Assembly (NCBI GenBank): GCA_019239425.1
Contig: JAFAZX010000007.1
Location: 1-57,993 of the forward strand
Origin: Acidobacteriota bacterium
Lineage (GTDB): Bacteria; Acidobacteriota; Blastocatellia; Pyrinomonadales; Pyrinomonadaceae
DNA length: 57,993 nucleotides
Reading direction: 5' to 3'
Part shown: one piece after another, positions 1 to 8,441 of the stretch
Numbering within the stretch: position 1 is the stretch's first letter
How the letters are laid out: the number at the start of each line of letters is the position of its first letter
Notes under the pieces: generated by a model
Told to the model about the DNA's origin: nothing
Seen by the model: only the letters and a program-made list of their open reading frames with translations
Database searches by the model: none
Translations under genes and position numbers: made by a program

Positions 1-783
<783 letters not shown>

Positions 784-803
784 GAAATGAAAACCTCCGT
801 AGA

Positions 804-902
804 GCAGTGAATAGTGAATGGTGAATGGTGAATAGTGAATGGTAAATGGTGAATAGTAAGAGCCTGTTTTATCTATTTACCATTTACCATTCACCATTCA
901 CT
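804..902. repeat. heptamer hairpin, family A (GTGAATR units)
   Basis: AT-rich inverted repeat in an otherwise GC-rich region. The left arm (about 804-858) is tandem heptamers of GTGAATG/GTGAATA/GTAAATG. The right arm (872-902) is the reverse complement of the same units. The stop codon of the zinc-ribbon gene (901-903) lies in the right arm. There is no U-tract typical of an intrinsic terminator. Confidence 0.8.
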
Positions 903-1131
903 AGCCGACCTTCTCCCAGGTCTTCGTAATCTCCGACATCTTGCGCTCGTCCACGACGTACGACTCGAAGTAGCCGCAGCGCGTGCAGATGAGGTGTTCG
1001 ACGGGGCTGGCCGACGTCAGCCAGGAGGTGCGGACGTAGACGCCGCCGCCGCCGTCGCCGCCGTCGCTGATGCCGTTCAGTTTGCGGTAGACTGTCGGCG
1101 TCCCGCACTTCACGCAGAGCCCTCTCCTCAT
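901..1131 (-). CDS. small zinc-ribbon protein
   Basis: A 76-residue cytoplasmic protein with two CxxC knuckles, CVKCGT near the N terminus and CTRCGY near residue 53, separated by a Gly/Asp-rich loop. This is a typical small treble-clef/zinc-ribbon arrangement that should bind one Zn. It lies between the beta-ureidopropionase and permease genes on the same strand, so it may be co-transcribed with them, although a hairpin follows its stop codon directly. No specific family recognised and no function can be given. The paired CxxC motifs support it as a real gene despite its size. Confidence 0.65.
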   Translation of the reverse strand: MRRGLCVKCGTPTVYRKLNGISDGGDGGGGVYVRTSWLTSASPVEHLICTRCGYFESYVVDERKMSEITKTWEKVG

Positions 1132-1160
1132 CTTCTAGCCCTCGCGCTCTCAAGCTCAAG

Positions 1161-2693
1161 TCATTCGGCGGCGACGGCCACGACCTCCGAAGGGGCCGCC
1201 GCGGGCGGCGCCAGCCTCGTCAGCCCGTAGTGCGCCGCGAACGCGACGCCGAAGCCCACGAACCAGGCGTAGTCGTAGAGCACGCGAAGCGCCGGCACGA
1301 GCAGCCCTACCCACGCGAAGAGGCAGCCCAGCAGCGTCGCCAAGACCGCGCGCCAGTTCCAGCCCGAAGTGTACGTGTAGACGCCCCTCTGGCGGTAGAG
1401 GTCTGCGAGCGCTAGCTCCCGGCGGCGGACGAGCCAGTAGTCCGCGATGAGCACGCCCGCGATGGAGCCCAGGCCGCCCGAGTAGCCGAGCAGCCACGAG
1501 AAGATGTAGCCCGAAGGGTCTGCCAGAAGCCGCCACGGCTGCATCAGGATGCCGACGACGCCCGTGATGAGTCCGCCCAGGCGGAAGGAGATGAAGCGCG
1601 GGAAGGCGTTCGCGAAGTCGTTCGCGGGCGAGACGACGTTGGCCGCGATGTTGACCGAGAGCGTCGCCACCACGACCGTGAACATCGAGACGGCGACGAT
1701 GACCGGGTGCTCGAACCGCCCGACCAGCTTCACGGGGTCCCACACGTCCGCCGCCCCCATGTCCGGGTAGATGACCATCGCGGCCGAGGTGATGAGGACG
1801 CCCATCGCCGCGAAGACGGTCATCGTCGAGGGCAGGGCGACGACCTGGCCGACGGCCTGCTCGCGCTGGCTGCGGCCGAAGCGCGTGAAGTCGGGCATGT
1901 TCAGGGAGAGCGTGGCCCAGAAGCCGATCATCGCCGTCAGGGAGGGCACGAAGATGGGCCAGAACTCGCCCAGCGTTTTAAAGTGCGAGGGTTGGTTGAG
2001 GATGTGGCCGATGCCCTCGGCGCGCCACACGGCCCACGCGACCAGCAGCGCCGTCATCACCAGCACGAAGGGCGCGGCCCAGTTCTCGACCCGCCGGAGC
2101 AAGTCCATCCCGCGGTAGATGATGTAGATGTTCATCCCCCAGAAGACGAGGAACGAGAGCCACTCGGTCGTCGTGTGTCCGCCGAAGCCAGGGCCGAGCA
2201 GCGTGTGCCAGCCGGGCACGACGGCCTTCATCAGCACGTCGATGGCCTGCCCGCCAATCCAGGCCTGGATGCCGAACCAGCCGCAGGCGACGATGGCGCG
2301 CATGAGGGCCGGCAGGTTCGAGCCCAGCGTGCCGTAGGCCGCGCGCGCGAAGACGGGGAAGGGGATGCCGTACTTCGTCCCCGGATGCGAGTTGAGGAGG
2401 ATGGGCGCGAGCACGATGGTGTTGCCGAGCAGGATGGTGATGAGCGCCTGCCACCAGTTCATCCCCGCCGAGATGAGGCCCGACGCCATCATGTAGGTCG
2501 GGATGCAGTGGGCCATGCTCACCCACAGCGCCGCGAAGTTGTAGGTCGTCCAGCGGCGCTCTTCGACGGGGACGGGCGCTAGGTCTTCGTTGTAGAGCGG
2601 GCTCCGCCCGATCTCAGCGCGCGCCTCCGCGCCCAGCTCGACGCGCCCGTCCTCGTGCCTGATGACTTCGCTGTCAGTCGCCGCCTGCGTCAT
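1161..2693 (-). CDS. NCS1 family nucleobase/hydantoin:cation symporter
   Basis: About 510 residues with roughly 12 hydrophobic helices, matching the nucleobase:cation symporter-1 family (uracil, allantoin, hydantoin and thiamine-precursor permeases). Visible signatures include NYNFAALWVSMAH-like sequence before helix 1, GIPFPVFARAAYG, and SPANDFANAFP in the second half. I chose ATG 2693; a GTG at 2708 would add five residues. Just upstream of the start are three CCTTCAC-type heptamers (as read on the plus strand), which resemble one unpaired arm of the hairpins seen elsewhere. Neighbouring dihydropyrimidinase and ureidopropionase genes suggest import of uracil, dihydrouracil or a hydantoin. 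Confidence 0.9.
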   Translation of the reverse strand: MTQAATDSEVIRHEDGRVELGAEARAEIGRSPLYNEDLAPVPVEERRWTTYNFAALWVSMAHCIPTYMMASGLISAGMNWWQALITILLGNTIVLAPILLNSHPGTKYGIPFPVFARAAYGTLGSNLPALMRAIVACGWFGIQAWIGGQAIDVLMKAVVPGWHTLLGPGFGGHTTTEWLSFLVFWGMNIYIIYRGMDLLRRVENWAAPFVLVMTALLVAWAVWRAEGIGHILNQPSHFKTLGEFWPIFVPSLTAMIGFWATLSLNMPDFTRFGRSQREQAVGQVVALPSTMTVFAAMGVLITSAAMVIYPDMGAADVWDPVKLVGRFEHPVIVAVSMFTVVVATLSVNIAANVVSPANDFANAFPRFISFRLGGLITGVVGILMQPWRLLADPSGYIFSWLLGYSGGLGSIAGVLIADYWLVRRRELALADLYRQRGVYTYTSGWNWRAVLATLLGCLFAWVGLLVPALRVLYDYAWFVGFGVAFAAHYGLTRLAPPAAAPSEVVAVAAE

Positions 2694-2718
2694 GCCTTCA
2701 CCCTTCACCCTTCGCCGC

Positions 2719-3438
2719 CTACTCCAGCGCGAACTTGACCGAGACGCGCGCGCTCACCTTGATGAGCCCGATCTCTAATGTGCCCTCCGAGTCGGAGGAG
2801 TCGCCGCGGACGAACGACACCGTGTTCGCGCTGTAGTTCGGTAAGGCGCCAGACTGGCCGGGCACCTCCTCCTCGATGGTAATGGCCTTGCCGATTCGCT
2901 GGCCGACGGCGCCGGCGAGCGCGGCGGCCTTCTCCTGCGCGGCCTTCATGGCCTGCGCCCGCGCCTCGTCGCGGTACAGGCGCATCTTCGAGGTCGAGAA
3001 GGTGATGCTGTTGACGCGCGTGACGCCGTAGTCCAACACCTCCGAGAGCAGCGCTTCGGCTTGCGTGATGTCGCGCAGCGTGAAGACCAGGTCCTTGCGC
3101 ACCGCGTAGCCGAGCGTCGCCTTCGCGGCGTCGCCGCTCTTGTAGCGCGTCTCGACCTTGACGTAGTCGGTCTGCGTGTCGGACTCGGCCACGCCGTGCT
3201 TGCGGACGAGGGCGACCAGCCCCTTGAGGCGGTCGTCCACCTGCGTCTTCGCCGTCTTCAACTCCTTGTGGAACGCCAGCAAGGTCACGTCGTACCTGAC
3301 CTCGTCGGGCATGACGTTCAGCTCGGCCTCGCCCGCGACCGAGACGTGCGGCGGCTCCAACTTCTCCTGTGCCGCGGCGGCGCCGGCGAATGAGACGAGG
3401 GCGAGTGCGGCCGCGGCCGCGCGCAGAAAAGGCTTCAT
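2719..3438 (-). CDS. SIMPL-domain (DUF541) periplasmic protein
   Basis: A 239-residue protein with a Sec signal peptide (hydrophobic stretch to about residue 22, AAAAQE cleavage region) followed by a SIMPL/DUF541 domain with the typical start VSVAGEAELNVMPDEVRYDV. Start ATG 3438 is preceded by AGGAG. The frame stays open further upstream, but that part is an overlap with the dihydropyrimidinase gene in another frame and has no SIMPL similarity. Members of the family (E. coli YggE, BP26) are periplasmic or outer-membrane proteins of uncertain function linked to oxidative stress. Its presence inside a catabolic cluster is unexplained. Confidence 0.9.
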   Translation of the reverse strand: MKPFLRAAAAALALVSFAGAAAAQEKLEPPHVSVAGEAELNVMPDEVRYDVTLLAFHKELKTAKTQVDDRLKGLVALVRKHGVAESDTQTDYVKVETRYKSGDAAKATLGYAVRKDLVFTLRDITQAEALLSEVLDYGVTRVNSITFSTSKMRLYRDEARAQAMKAAQEKAAALAGAVGQRIGKAITIEEEVPGQSGALPNYSANTVSFVRGDSSDSEGTLEIGLIKVSARVSVKFALE

Positions 3439-3470
3439 CTTCTCCTCACGCTGTCGAAGGGTTCGGTGCC

Positions 3471-4850
3471 TCACATCGTCACGCAGGTGCCGCGCTTCAG
3501 GAACTGGCCCGCGCCGGCCTTGCCTTTGAACTCGTTCTTCTCGACGACGACCCGGCCGCGCGAGAGCACCGTCTCGACGACGCCTTTGACCTGGCGCCCC
3601 TCGTAGGCCGAGTAGTCCACGTTCATGTGGTGCGTCGCGGCCGAGATGGTCTGCACGGCCTCGGGGTCGAAGACGACGATGTCGGCGTCGGAGCCGACGG
3701 CGATGGTGCCCTTGCGCGGGAAGAGGCCGAACATCTTGGCCGCGGCCGTCGAGGTCAGCTCGACGAAGCGGTTCAGAGAGACGCGCCCCTGCGCGACGCC
3801 GCCGTCGTAGATGAGCGACATGCGGTGCTCGACGCCGGGCGCGCCGTTCGGGATTTTGGAGAAGTCGCCGCGGCCCAGCTCCTTCTGCTCCTTCATGCAG
3901 AAGGGGCAGTGGTCGGTGGAGATGACCTGCAGGTCGTCCGACTTCAGGCCCTTCCAAAGCTCGTCCTGGTTCCACCTCTCCCTGAGCGGCGGCGTCATGA
4001 CGTACTTCGCGCCCTCGAAGTCTTCGCCGTAGTCTTCGACGGAGAGGAAGAGGTACTGCGGGCAGGTCTCGGCGAAGGCGGGCAGCCCGCGGTCGCGCGC
4101 CTCGCGGACTTGATTCAAGGCGTCGGCGCAGGAGAGGTGGACGATGTAGACGGGCGACTCGGCCATCTCGGAGAGCGCGATGGCGCGGTGGACGCCCTCG
4201 GCCTCGGCGACCGTGGGCCGCGTCAGCGCGTGGTACTTCGGGGCCGTCCTTCCTTCCGCCAGCGCGCGCTTGATGATCTCGTTGATGACGATGCCGTTCT
4301 CGGCGTGCATGCAGATGAGGCCGCCGCGCTCGCCCGCCGCCGACATCGCGCGGAAGATGGTCGCGTCGTCGGCGAGGAAGACGCCCGGATAGGCCATGAA
4401 AAGCTTGAAGCTCGTCACGCCCTCGTCCATCACCGTGTGCAGCTCCTCGGTCTGGTTGTCCTCGAACTCGGTCGTGATGAGGTGGAAGCCGTAGTCGATG
4501 ACGCACTTCCCCTCGGCCTTCTTGTGCCAGTTGTCCACGCCCTCCAAGAGCGCCTGCCCCTTGTACTGCACGGCGAAGTCGATGATGCTCGTCGTCCCCC
4601 CGTGCGCGGCGGCAATCGTCCCCGTCCGAAAATCGTCGGACGACTCCGTCCCCCCGAACGGCAGCTCCATGTGCGTGTGCGGGTCGATGCCGCCCGGGAT
4701 GACGAGCTTCCCCGCCGCGTCGATGACGACATCGGCCTCCACGTCCAACCTCGCCCCGATGGTCGAGACGGTTTCACCTTCAATCAGAACGTCTGCCCTG
4801 TAGTCGTCTACCGCCGTGACGACGCGGCCGTTGCGAATCAATGTTCTCAT
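3471..4850 (-). CDS. hydA: dihydropyrimidinase / D-hydantoinase
   Basis: A 459-residue cyclic amidohydrolase of normal length for the family. The metal centre is visible: H58xH60 in GGIDPHTH, the carboxylated lysine Lys149 in SFKLFMAYPG, and the later metal Asp in STDHCPF. It opens dihydrouracil/dihydrothymine (or 5-substituted hydantoins) to N-carbamoyl-beta-amino acids, the substrates of the amidohydrolase at the window start. ATG 4850 is preferred over TTG 4853; a GAGGA SD overlaps the stop codon of the aminotransferase remnant 10 bases upstream. That spacing suggests the aminotransferase and this gene were once directly adjacent in one operon. Confidence 0.92.
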   Translation of the reverse strand: MRTLIRNGRVVTAVDDYRADVLIEGETVSTIGARLDVEADVVIDAAGKLVIPGGIDPHTHMELPFGGTESSDDFRTGTIAAAHGGTTSIIDFAVQYKGQALLEGVDNWHKKAEGKCVIDYGFHLITTEFEDNQTEELHTVMDEGVTSFKLFMAYPGVFLADDATIFRAMSAAGERGGLICMHAENGIVINEIIKRALAEGRTAPKYHALTRPTVAEAEGVHRAIALSEMAESPVYIVHLSCADALNQVREARDRGLPAFAETCPQYLFLSVEDYGEDFEGAKYVMTPPLRERWNQDELWKGLKSDDLQVISTDHCPFCMKEQKELGRGDFSKIPNGAPGVEHRMSLIYDGGVAQGRVSLNRFVELTSTAAAKMFGLFPRKGTIAVGSDADIVVFDPEAVQTISAATHHMNVDYSAYEGRQVKGVVETVLSRGRVVVEKNEFKGKAGAGQFLKRGTCVTM

Positions 4851-4860
4851 CAACTTTTCC

Positions 4861-4976
4861 TCAGAGGGTTGCCAAAGCCGCGTCGAGCGCCTGAATCAGT
4901 TCGTCAATCGTGTCCTTCGTCGAGTTGAGCATGACGCCGGTGCGGATGACGTTGCCGTAGAGGCCGCCTTTGCCGA
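4861..4976 (-). pseudogene. duplicated 3' end of the class III aminotransferase gene
   Basis: These 116 bases translate to the last 37 residues and stop of a class III aminotransferase. They align without gaps to the true end of the neighbouring gene (5592-5707). By my alignment 13 bases differ, all in the first ~59 bases of the plus-strand alignment, and the remaining 57 bases (through ...TTTGCCGA) are identical. The fragment has no start of its own. It ends exactly where the stop codon of the retropepsin gene begins (4977). I read it as the displaced original gene end left after insertion of the 4977-5591 module. Confidence 0.85.
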
Positions 4977-5351
4977 TTACGATTTGTCCCACGAGAGTTT
5001 CGGGCCGTTATAGGTGACCGAGACGGAGTTCAGAATATTTCGACCGATGATCCCCCAGTCTTGTTCGACAAGCAGGAACTGGCCGCGAAAAGTCAGGCCG
5101 AGAAAGACCATTTCTGCGTGGACGGCGTGAGCGACGCTTGAACCATTTTCAAAGCCCACAAGTTCGTAGCTGCTCGCGGAATAATCCAACTTCAATTCGT
5201 CGGCGACAGCTCTTGGTAACAGCGTTACATCGGCGCCCGTGTCGAGCAGCATGATGACCCCGGCTTTCATCATTCCACCGTCGGGGTTGCGGAGATTCAC
5301 CAGCGCCACGGGCGCGGGCGGAGAAAATCGGGTCGAATCGTAATCAGGCAT
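4977..5351 (-). CDS. retropepsin-like aspartic protease family protein
   Basis: A 124-residue protein with the retroviral-type aspartic protease signature LLDTGADVTLLP around residue 39 (catalytic Asp in DTGA) and a later hydrophobic-Gly segment IIGRNILN, the equivalent of the retropepsin I-I/L-G-R-D/N element. A single DTGA motif means it should act as a homodimer. ATG 5351 is chosen because it lies 4 bases after the stop of the small upstream gene; a longer in-frame extension runs through that gene in another frame and is rejected. It forms a two-gene unit with 5356-5547 inserted at the aminotransferase 3' end. Target unknown. Confidence 0.8.
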   Translation of the reverse strand: MPDYDSTRFSPPAPVALVNLRNPDGGMMKAGVIMLLDTGADVTLLPRAVADELKLDYSASSYELVGFENGSSVAHAVHAEMVFLGLTFRGQFLLVEQDWGIIGRNILNSVSVTYNGPKLSWDKS

Positions 5352-5355
5352 CTGG

Positions 5356-5547
5356 CTACGGCTCGATGACCTCCATTTCAAAGTCCGCTGTCTGTTCGGG
5401 GCGTGCGAGGTGCGGACTGCGAAGATGGAGAACATTCTTCCCAAGCTCAACGTCCGGGATGATCATGTAGACCTTCGTCCCGTCAGGTAAGCGAACGTCG
5501 GCGTTGATTACGATCTGGCCGTTTTCTACGACGCCTTCCAAATACAT
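5356..5547 (-). CDS. small antitoxin-like (DUF104/DUF2281-type) protein paired with retropepsin
   Basis: A 63-residue protein with the pattern EGVVENGQIVI...LPDGTKVYMIIPD, which resembles small beta-rich proteins (DUF104 and relatives) often found as the first gene of toxin-antitoxin-like pairs. The start is decided by a perfect GGAGGT 7 bases before ATG 5547; a GTG at 5571 has no SD. It is followed by the retropepsin gene with a 4-base gap. Family assignment is by motif resemblance only, and I cannot tell whether it neutralises, recruits or is cleaved by the protease. Confidence 0.6.
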   Translation of the reverse strand: MYLEGVVENGQIVINADVRLPDGTKVYMIIPDVELGKNVLHLRSPHLARPEQTADFEMEVIEP

Positions 5548-5591
5548 AAACTCGACCTCCTTCACAGGCACAATGAGTTACGCCACCTAAC

Positions 5592-6917
5592 TCAAAGTGT
5601 AGCCAACGCACCGTCGAGGGCGTTAATCAACTCGTCGATCGTGTCCTTGGTCGAGTTGAGCATGACGCCGGTGCGGATGACGTTGCCGTAGAGGCCGCCT
5701 TTGCCGACGAGGACGCGGCGGCGCTTGGTCTCTTCGAAGACTTTGAGGACGGACTGCGGGTCGGGCTCCTTCGTCTCGCGGTCTTTGACCAGCTCAATCG
5801 CCTGCATCAGTCCGAGGCCGCGCACGTCGCCGATGACGGTGTACTTCTCTTTGAGCTCTTCGAGGCGCCGGCGGAAGTAGGCGCCGACCTCGGCGGCGTT
5901 GCGGCGCAAGTCCTCCTCTTCGATGACCTTAATCACCGCGAGCGCGGCCGTCATCGAGACGGGGTTGCCGCCGAAGGTCGAGAAGGTGAGGCCCGGATAC
6001 TTGTCCGCGACCTCGGGCGTGGCGACCGTGATGCCGACGGGGACGCCGTTCCCCAGGCCCTTGGCCGAGGTGATGATGTCCGGCTCGACGTTCCAGTGCT
6101 CGATGCCGAACCACTTGTCGCCGGTGCGGCCCCACGCCGTCTGCACCTCGTCGGCGATGAAGAGGCCGCCGTGCTTGCGCGTGATCTCGGCCACGCGCTC
6201 GAAGTAGCCGGGCGGCGGGACGATGAAGCCGCCGACGCCGAGGATCGGCTCGGCCATGAAGGCCGCGATCTCTCCGGTCGTCTGCGTCATGATCAGTTCT
6301 TCCAAATCCTCCGCGCAGGCCAGCCCGCAGTTCTCCGGCGAGAGCTTGAACGGGCAGCGGTAACAGTAGGGCGCGCGCGCGTGGACGATGCCGGGGATCT
6401 GTGCCGGCAGCGGGCGCCAGGTCGAATGGCCGACGGCTGTGAGCGCCGTCGCCGAGCGCCCCGAGTAGCTGTGGCGCAGCACGACGATCTCGTGTCTGCC
6501 GGTCGCGGTCTTGGCGGCGTGGATGGCGGTGTCGTCGGCCTCGGTGCCGCTGTTGGTGAAGAAGGATTTCCGGAGCCGTCCGGGCGTGATCTGGTGGAGC
6601 TTCTCGGCGAGGTCGGACTGCGGCTTGTTGGCGTACAGGGTGGAGGTGTGCTGGAGCGTCTTCACCTGCTCGACGACGGCCTCGGTCACCTTCGGGTGCG
6701 CGTGGCCGACGCTGACCGTGAGCACGCCGCCGAAGCAGTCGAGGTAGCGGTCGCCCTTGTCGTCCCAGACGTACTCGCCCTCGCCGCGCACGAGCGCCAG
6801 AGGCTCCTGGTAGTACATCGCGACCGCGGGGAAGAGGTACTGCTTGTGCTTCTCGACAATCTCGGAGCCGGTCGGCTTGGTTTCGGTCGCGTTCAGTTGC
6901 GGTTCGGCGGTGCTCAT
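5592..6917 (-). CDS. class III aminotransferase (AGXT2-like; probable beta-alanine transaminase)
   Basis: A 441-residue PLP-dependent enzyme. Visible: FFTNSGTEADDTA for phosphate binding, FIADEVQTAWGRTG with the PLP Asp, and TSAKGLGNGVP with the Schiff-base Lys. It resembles alanine-glyoxylate aminotransferase 2 and beta-alanine:pyruvate transaminases. With pyrimidine catabolism genes on both sides, transamination of beta-alanine (or beta-aminoisobutyrate) to malonate semialdehyde is a reasonable inference. GGAGAGAG precedes ATG 6917. The last 38 codons exist twice in the window (see 4861-4976), so this 3' end may be of foreign origin. Confidence 0.88.
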   Translation of the reverse strand: MSTAEPQLNATETKPTGSEIVEKHKQYLFPAVAMYYQEPLALVRGEGEYVWDDKGDRYLDCFGGVLTVSVGHAHPKVTEAVVEQVKTLQHTSTLYANKPQSDLAEKLHQITPGRLRKSFFTNSGTEADDTAIHAAKTATGRHEIVVLRHSYSGRSATALTAVGHSTWRPLPAQIPGIVHARAPYCYRCPFKLSPENCGLACAEDLEELIMTQTTGEIAAFMAEPILGVGGFIVPPPGYFERVAEITRKHGGLFIADEVQTAWGRTGDKWFGIEHWNVEPDIITSAKGLGNGVPVGITVATPEVADKYPGLTFSTFGGNPVSMTAALAVIKVIEEEDLRRNAAEVGAYFRRRLEELKEKYTVIGDVRGLGLMQAIELVKDRETKEPDPQSVLKVFEETKRRRVLVGKGGLYGNVIRTGVMLNSTKDTIDELINALDGALATL

Positions 6918-6956
6918 GTCTCTCTCTCCGGAGGTGTGTGAAAGGTTGACGGCGCT

Positions 6957-7580
6957 TCAGGCCGACTTTTGTCTGTAGGCTTTGGAGTCGTTCTTGATGC
7001 GGAAGAAGATGAAGTAGGCGCCCCACGCGATTGCGGCGAGCATGGTCAGCACGGCGACGATGCCGCCGAGCTTGGGGCCGAACGCGCTTTTAATCGTGCG
7101 GTCGATCCAGGACGAGTTCAGGAAGCCGAGCACGACCGGCGCGAGCCCCAGGAGCATCAGCGCGTAGACGCGCAGCACGCGCGCGGGCGCGAGCGGCGCG
7201 CGGCCCGTGACGTCGAAGTATGACTCCATGCGGCCGTAAGAGTTCTCCTGCCGCTTCGGCCGGATGACGTACGTGCCGAGCGGGACGAGCGGCAACATCG
7301 CGGCGACGACCCAGCGCGTCGCCTCCCACTTTCCATCTCCGAGGTCGCGATAGTCGAGCAGCGTCGTGCCGAACCCGTTGAAGGTGTTGAAGGAGGGCGC
7401 GCTCAGCTCCTTCATGCGCTCGGTCACTTTCCTGATTTCGTCGACGCTGTGCTGGAAGACCGCCGTCCCGACCGGCGCGCCGCAGTTGGAGCAGAGGGTG
7501 TTCACGTCGGCGTCTACGTTGACCGTCTGGCAGGCGGGGCAGTTGACCGTGACCCGCCTGGCTTCCGTGCTGGTGCTCAT
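6957..7580 (-). CDS. zinc-ribbon membrane protein of unknown function
   Basis: 207 residues. The N terminus carries a zinc ribbon (CPACQTV...CSNCGAPVG, residues about 14-36). It is followed by a soluble stretch that may pair with substrate or lipid, then about three hydrophobic helices: around residue 90 (AAMLPLVPLGTYVI), 135-155 (LRVYALMLLGLAPVVLGFL) and 175-195 (VAVLTMLAAIAWGAYFIFF), with a Lys/Arg-rich C-terminal tail. No family recognised. It sits 39 bases upstream of the aminotransferase start on the same strand and is probably co-transcribed. Confidence 0.7.
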   Translation of the reverse strand: MSTSTEARRVTVNCPACQTVNVDADVNTLCSNCGAPVGTAVFQHSVDEIRKVTERMKELSAPSFNTFNGFGTTLLDYRDLGDGKWEATRWVVAAMLPLVPLGTYVIRPKRQENSYGRMESYFDVTGRAPLAPARVLRVYALMLLGLAPVVLGFLNSSWIDRTIKSAFGPKLGGIVAVLTMLAAIAWGAYFIFFRIKNDSKAYRQKSA

Positions 7581-7639
7581 CTGTGTCAGCCTGATTTAGG
7601 GCGGGCCCGCCGTCGCGTCGCGCGCGGGCCCATAGCCGT

Positions 7640-8368
7640 TTAAGCCTCAGCGATTGCCCGCCACACCTCTTCCGTCACGCCCGGGGTCGTCGTGTAGAAG
7701 TGCAGCTCGTCGATGCCGTTCTCGGCGGCGACGGCGGCATGCGTCCTTATCTCGGCCGCGGTGGCGAGCGCGATCTCACCGGCCATCGGGACGATAGTCT
7801 TCGCGTTTGCGCCCGCCTCCGCCCATGCGCTCAGGGAGACGTTATAGTTGCTGCGCACTCCCTGCCCGATTCGCCCTTGTTCGTTGCGCCAGTATGCTTG
7901 CGGGTAGGTCTTGTCGCTGTGGCGGAAGAAAGCCTTCCACGGTAGGTTGGGGAAGCTACGCTTCGCGCGGTAGTGGGAGGTCGTGCCGAAATGCCTGTCG
8001 GGGAAGGCATCGCGAATCGTCGAACAGAACTCCTCGGCCAGTCCCGCCAGTTCGGCCTTATCCCAGAAGTTATTTTTCTGATCCTTATCTGCCTCCGGGT
8101 CGACGATGAAGCCGTCGAGCCCCTGCCTCATCAGCTCGACCACCTGATTGGCCTGGCCGAGCGCGGCCCTGCGGTTGATGGGGGGCCACCGCCAGCCGTA
8201 GACCTTGATGTTCAGTTCGTGGAAGGCACGGATGGCCCCCGCGAAGCTCGCGGCGCTGTTGCTGGTGCGGATGGCGACGGCGCTCGCGCCGATTGAGCGC
8301 GCCCGGTTGACGAAGCGGTCGAGGTTGCCGAGCCCGACCGTCCACAAGACTTTGTTGGCAGTTGGCAT
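7640..8368 (-). CDS. TIM-barrel-like hypothetical protein
   Basis: 242 residues without signal peptide. The periodic pattern of beta-strands and helices (LWTVGLGNLDRFVNRARSIG, VYGWRWPP, GLDGFIVDPEAD, HFGTTSHY, GIDELHFYTTTPG) suggests a TIM barrel like those of glycoside-hydrolase/putative glycosidase families. Acidic residues at strand ends (VDPEAD) are possible catalytic or ligand residues. I do not recognise a specific family. It lies between the zinc-ribbon membrane protein and the aldehyde dehydrogenase on the same strand. Confidence 0.65.
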   Translation of the reverse strand: MPTANKVLWTVGLGNLDRFVNRARSIGASAVAIRTSNSAASFAGAIRAFHELNIKVYGWRWPPINRRAALGQANQVVELMRQGLDGFIVDPEADKDQKNNFWDKAELAGLAEEFCSTIRDAFPDRHFGTTSHYRAKRSFPNLPWKAFFRHSDKTYPQAYWRNEQGRIGQGVRSNYNVSLSAWAEAGANAKTIVPMAGEIALATAAEIRTHAAVAAENGIDELHFYTTTPGVTEEVWRAIAEA

Positions 8369-8441
8369 TAACTCTCTCCTGTGAGTGCGGTGTTGAGTAG
8401 AGAACCTTGTCGTGAAGGCGGGGCCGCGCTGCCCGCACGGG

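Noticed and set aside
3439..4506. N-terminal extension of the SIMPL gene frame
   Set aside because: This part overlaps dihydropyrimidinase in another frame and is Arg-rich; the signal peptide and SD at 3438 mark the true start.
5352..5450. Longer N terminus for the retropepsin
   Set aside because: It overlaps the small upstream gene in another frame; the ATG at 5351 follows that gene's stop by 4 bases.
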